DNA of 64,000 nucleotides from Rotaria sordida (lineage: Eukaryota; Rotifera; Eurotatoria; Philodinida; Philodinidae), in assembly GCA_905250125.1 (NCBI GenBank), contig CAJNOL010000434.1, positions 62,001 through 126,000 on the forward strand, given 5' to 3'. The first letter of the stretch is position 1, and each line of letters begins with the position of its first letter. The translations under genes and the position numbers were made by a program. This document shows, piece after piece, positions 60,901-64,000 of the stretch. The notes beneath the pieces are model-generated. The model had not been told where the DNA came from. It searched no databases and saw only the letters and a program-made list of their open reading frames with translations.

Positions 60901-62451
60901 TTTAGTGTGATTTTTTATATTGCTACCTTTTTATTTATTGTATGCACAATATCAACATTAACAAGCATTCGTGAAGAACCACTTATAGCATCATCATCAT
61001 CATCATCACGTAATAATGGTGATACAAAGAATTCAAATGATGATGATGATGAACAGCCAGAAATAGAAGTTGATGAAAAGCGTCCGTTACTTTCACCTCG
61101 TCGAAATAGTTCACGATTATATAATTCATCAAATAAACCAATTCGTTCAACAGCAAATGAATATTTTAGTGATTTGAATAAACAAGAGGGATTTGTTGAA
61201 ATTGACCCAGCTACAGGTGAGCGTATTCCTCATGATCATGTTGTTGAGAGACCATGTGAAAATGTTTTACTAACAACGTTCCAAAGCCCTCATCAAGTTG
61301 CAGCTGTACGAACATCAAATTCCGATCCATTCAATTCCACTGCCATGCAAACACAAGAATTCGACACTGAACTACAACAAAAAGCAAAATTAGTCAAATT
61401 AGGTATTCAATCGTTTCCAAACTTCTTCACTCCATTTTCTCTTTTTCATAATTAAGGTTTTATGCGGCGTCCTACATCTCAAGACAGTGATGAGTATGAT
61501 GATAAAGATCGTGTAACAATTAAATCAATGATTATTTCAATGGTTCGAGTATGTATTTCCTTATGTTTATTATACAAAATATTCTTTTAAAAACAAAAAC
61601 ACAGATACCTGCTCGATTATGGAAGTTAATGATATGTCAAGTGATTGGTTGGATTGGTTATTTTGCTACTCATTTATATTTTACTGACTTTATGGCTACA
61701 GTAAATACCGAATATTTTCCCGAAACAATCTTGATATTCTCTTTCATTTTTAAAGGAAGTATATAATGGTACAATGGAACATGGTAGCGATGATCTTGCT
61801 GTTTCCAATTATAAATTAGGTGTTAAAATGGGTTGTTGGGGTTTATTGGTATTTTCAGCTAGTAGTGCCGTTTATGCTTGTAAGTTAAAAAAGAAAAATA
61901 TTTTTCTTTTTTGAATTATTATATTCTAGTCTGTTTGGAACGATGGTTAGCAAATAGATTTTCTTTAAAAACGCTTTATTTTATTGGTTATTTGATTTAT
62001 GTACTTGGTTGTACGGTGAATTTCTTTTCTCATCAAGTTCCTGCTGTTAACATTACAATGTGTTTCACTTGTAAGTTTATTTTTTATTTAATTTATTATT
62101 ATTTATTATTATAAAAATTTCAGTTGGAATATTAGTCGTATCATTAAATACTCTTCCTTATCAAATGCTTTCGCAATTTCATGCAGATAAAACAGTAAAG
62201 ATTAATTGAATTTTTTCTTATTTTGAATAAGATGTGTTTTGTAGTATAGAAATAGGGATGGATCAAAACGTGGCATCGGTATTGATTGTGCATTATTAAA
62301 TAGTTGTCATTTTCTTGGTGAATTGATAGTAGCTGTTTCCTTAGGTCCATTACTAGCGAAAAAAGGTGTAAATTACTGTATGATAATAGCTGCTGGATTT
62401 ACATTAATTGGAAATGTATGTATGTTTTTCTTATTCTATTTTAAAAATTGA
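57968..62451 (+). CDS. SLC45-type (MATP/proton-sugar) membrane transporter, about 15 exons
   Basis: This is a major-facilitator transporter of the SLC45 family, whose studied members move sugars with protons across plasma or organelle membranes. Exon 1 (57968-58439) and exon 2 (58486-58590) encode a ~190-residue Ser/Pro-rich cytoplasmic N-terminus. Exon 3 (59963-60092) starts the membrane part: [20 protein letters not shown]. Signatures are the GRRRPFILA loop after helix 2-3 (exon 4), [18 protein letters not shown] (exon 7), a ~180-residue acidic/Ser central loop between the two halves (exon 9, with [13 protein letters not shown]), and [12 protein letters not shown] then EVYNG (exons 11-12). 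The final exon reads through a last helix ([16 protein letters not shown]) to the TGA at 62449-62451. Checked phases agree, including exons 1-2-3, so the N-terminus belongs to this gene. The length is about 790 residues. The exact subtype (A1-A4) is not resolved. Confidence 0.9.
58615..58916 (-). pseudogene. Orphan antisense terminal exon in SLC45 intron 2
   Basis: On the minus strand, after an ATTATCTAG acceptor, a frame of 99 codons is open to a TAG. It begins [20 protein letters not shown] and ends [21 protein letters not shown]. Its codon use resembles real exons here. It has no ATG near its start and no identified upstream exon. It lies between the two arms of the long inverted repeat and points away from the right arm. 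It may be the last exon of an undetected gene, or a gene fragment carried with the inverted duplication. The product is Ser/Thr-rich, with no known domain. Confidence 0.55.
59085..59652 (-). repeat. Right arm of ~550-bp inverted repeat, in SLC45 intron 2
   Basis: Reverse-complement partner of 57329-57872. Matching is strongest at 59205-59640 and weaker towards 59085. It lies in the 1.37-kb intron 2 of the SLC45-type gene, in opposite orientation to the promoter-side arm. Confidence 0.92.
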
Positions 62452-64000
62452 TATGTGAAAAAGACAATAGTGTTTATTTGCATATGTATTTCGTAATTTT
62501 TTTAATATATTTAAATGAAACATTTGTGATGATTATACAAAGTCAGTTTTCTGTATCTGTAGTGATTTTTTCTTCTCATGTCATTTATTTATATGTATTG
62601 TATTTCTTATGAATATGTTCATATGGTCCGAGATTTATTCCAAATGAACGTGATTATTTAATTAAATAAAGAGAAGAAAGAAATATCAAGTGATTTATTG
62701 TCTTGATAAAAATAGAAGGTGTGGGTGTTAAAGTAGCAGAAGAGACCACTCACACCCACCAATTTTCCAGGGTAGCTACATTGGTTTTTGCACCATTCGA
62801 TGCAGAAAACATTTCTTTACTCAGAAATATAAAATAATATCTATATATTGATTAGAGATTCCTTAGTGAAAAATGAAATTTATTGCACCTTTGAGATAGC
62901 TGTCCATATGAGGCATATTGACTGTAGAGAGAACGATAAGTCCTTGCTTTTTTTTGGCTAGGAAATTTAATTTGAAAATTTTTTGCTGGGAACATGGTCA
63001 TATTCCTGTAAGAAAATATACGTATCTTGCTCAATTTTTCAAGCTCTTTCCAAGTATGTAATTTTTAGCAACTCTGCCCAAGGTCGAAAATTTCGAACTG
63101 ATTGACATGTGTTATCTCGTTCCTACTGCGCAGTGCATATAAGAAAGAGAAAAACGAAATTGAGTCATGATTGAATTCGAGATAAAAGAGAACAACTTAT
63201 ATATAGTAATAGATACAAGAAAAAGAAAAGCAATTGACAGTACATACTGCAAACGGCCGACGAGTGCATGGATCGAAAGATGAATACACATGAAAATGAA
63301 CTTTTTAAAGTTATTTTTGTAAGAAAATCGAGTCGGCTTGAATGTATGAAAGATTTGAAGGGTAAACAGCCTGAAAACCTTAGATTTTCATGGTTCCGAA
63401 TATAAATCGATAGTGTAATCGTTGTTCTATAAAATGGTGAAAACTGAAGGTCGCTAACTGTTCTCGTTTTCAAGTTATTCAAAAAATGGCCATGGCCATT
63501 ATTTTTGTAAATAGGCAATACTTGACCTTGATATTGGCTCGATTGATACTGTCACAGATGTATATACGAACAATTATCTATCTCTATTCTAATAATGCCA
63601 TAGTCAAGTATATAATGTAGACCTATGGAGTACACGCAATTGAAATCCTCTTTTCTACCTGTTCATCGACAGACAAAATCATTGTTTTGTAAAATCTGAT
63701 ACGTAAAAATTGCTCAATCACAGTGTGGCTTTGTATTCATATATCATTTCATGATATGGCCCGCAACTTCGTCGACGGCAACATCAATCATGACGACATG
63801 AACAATGAACTATACAACCACTTTGAACATAAAATGTCCTGCGGCGACAATATCAGGCAGTGGCAGTGTAGTAGGATCAATATCTTAGTGGTAGCAACGG
63901 CTGTGTGCTTTTTAGTCAGCTGTACATAAGAACTTGGAGATGTGATATAGTAAGACATTATGTATAGTGTTCTATGTTCAGAGTGGTTGAGGGTGGATGT
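62452..64000. other. Downstream non-coding sequence
   Basis: This contains the 3' flank of the SLC45-type gene and the motif pair at 62718-62760. Beyond that no gene is supported. A 68-codon plus frame (63723-63929), with a hydrophobic C-terminal stretch and less AT-rich sequence, could be the start of something, but it has no family match. Confidence 0.45.
62718..62760. repeat. Opposed telomere-like motifs (GGTGTGGGTG ... CACACCCACC)
   Basis: A GGTGTGGGTG arm and a CACACCCACC arm face each other across a ~23-bp spacer, about 270 bp after the SLC45 stop codon. The arms are near-perfect complements and contain the TGTGGG unit. Confidence 0.85.

Noticed and set aside
62580-62670. Possible extra last exon of the SLC45 gene
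   Set aside because: Reading through the previous exon gives a natural final helix and stop at 62449-62451, so no further exon is needed.
1-64000. CRISPR arrays, bacterial operons, rRNA or tRNA genes
   Set aside because: No spaced direct-repeat array, ribosome-binding pattern or recognisable cloverleaf was seen; the window is a eukaryotic nuclear sequence.

Overview
The window is animal nuclear DNA: strongly AT-rich, with genes split by GT-AG introns that are mostly 50-70 nt, no operons, and many short transposon-derived inverted-repeat elements. The most recognisable genes are a full-length kinesin-3 (KIF1/UNC-104), enhancer of rudimentary (ERH), a carnitine-pathway 2-oxoglutarate dioxygenase and an SLC45-type transporter. 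Very short introns, many small low-copy elements and TGTGGG-type motifs point to a rotifer, most likely a bdelloid. This is inference; no species call is made.

Layout. 0-7.3 kb: a two-exon gene for a small secreted peptide (1309-1660, minus), then a four-exon helical protein of unknown family (2237-7320, minus) whose third intron holds a dead mariner transposase. 8.7-10.3 kb: two TA-flanked foldback elements 16 bp apart. 11.2-13.4 kb: a three-exon single-pass membrane protein (minus). 13.5-20.8 kb: a gene desert with one compact mariner-type MITE. 20.8-22.0 kb: a four-exon coiled-coil protein (minus). 24.8-26.5 kb: a seven-exon type II membrane protein with an extracellular sugar-binding-like domain (minus). 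27.3-27.7 kb: a frameshifted gene remnant next to an assembly gap. 29-32.5 kb: two hAT-type MITEs with perfect 8-bp target duplications flank ERH (31668-32043, minus). 34.3-34.8 kb: 3'-end exons of a gene with no visible front. 37.3-48.8 kb: KIF1 (plus), with a duplicated 201-nt cassette exon. 49.5-50.8 kb: a Tc1/mariner relic and a 0.5-kb foldback element. 52.4-53.7 kb: the dioxygenase (minus). 57.3-62.5 kb: the SLC45 transporter (plus). Its promoter region and a long inverted copy of it, in intron 2, form ~550-bp arms around exons 1 and 2.

The genes form no obvious pathway. The strongest unusual signals are the long inverted repeat around the start of the SLC45 gene, with an orphan antisense exon between the arms; the tandem paralogous exon in KIF1; three loci with opposed telomere-like GGTGTGGGTG motifs; and the hidden secreted-peptide precursor. 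Exon limits are read by eye from splice consensus and phase. Where I say phases match, the junction codons were checked.
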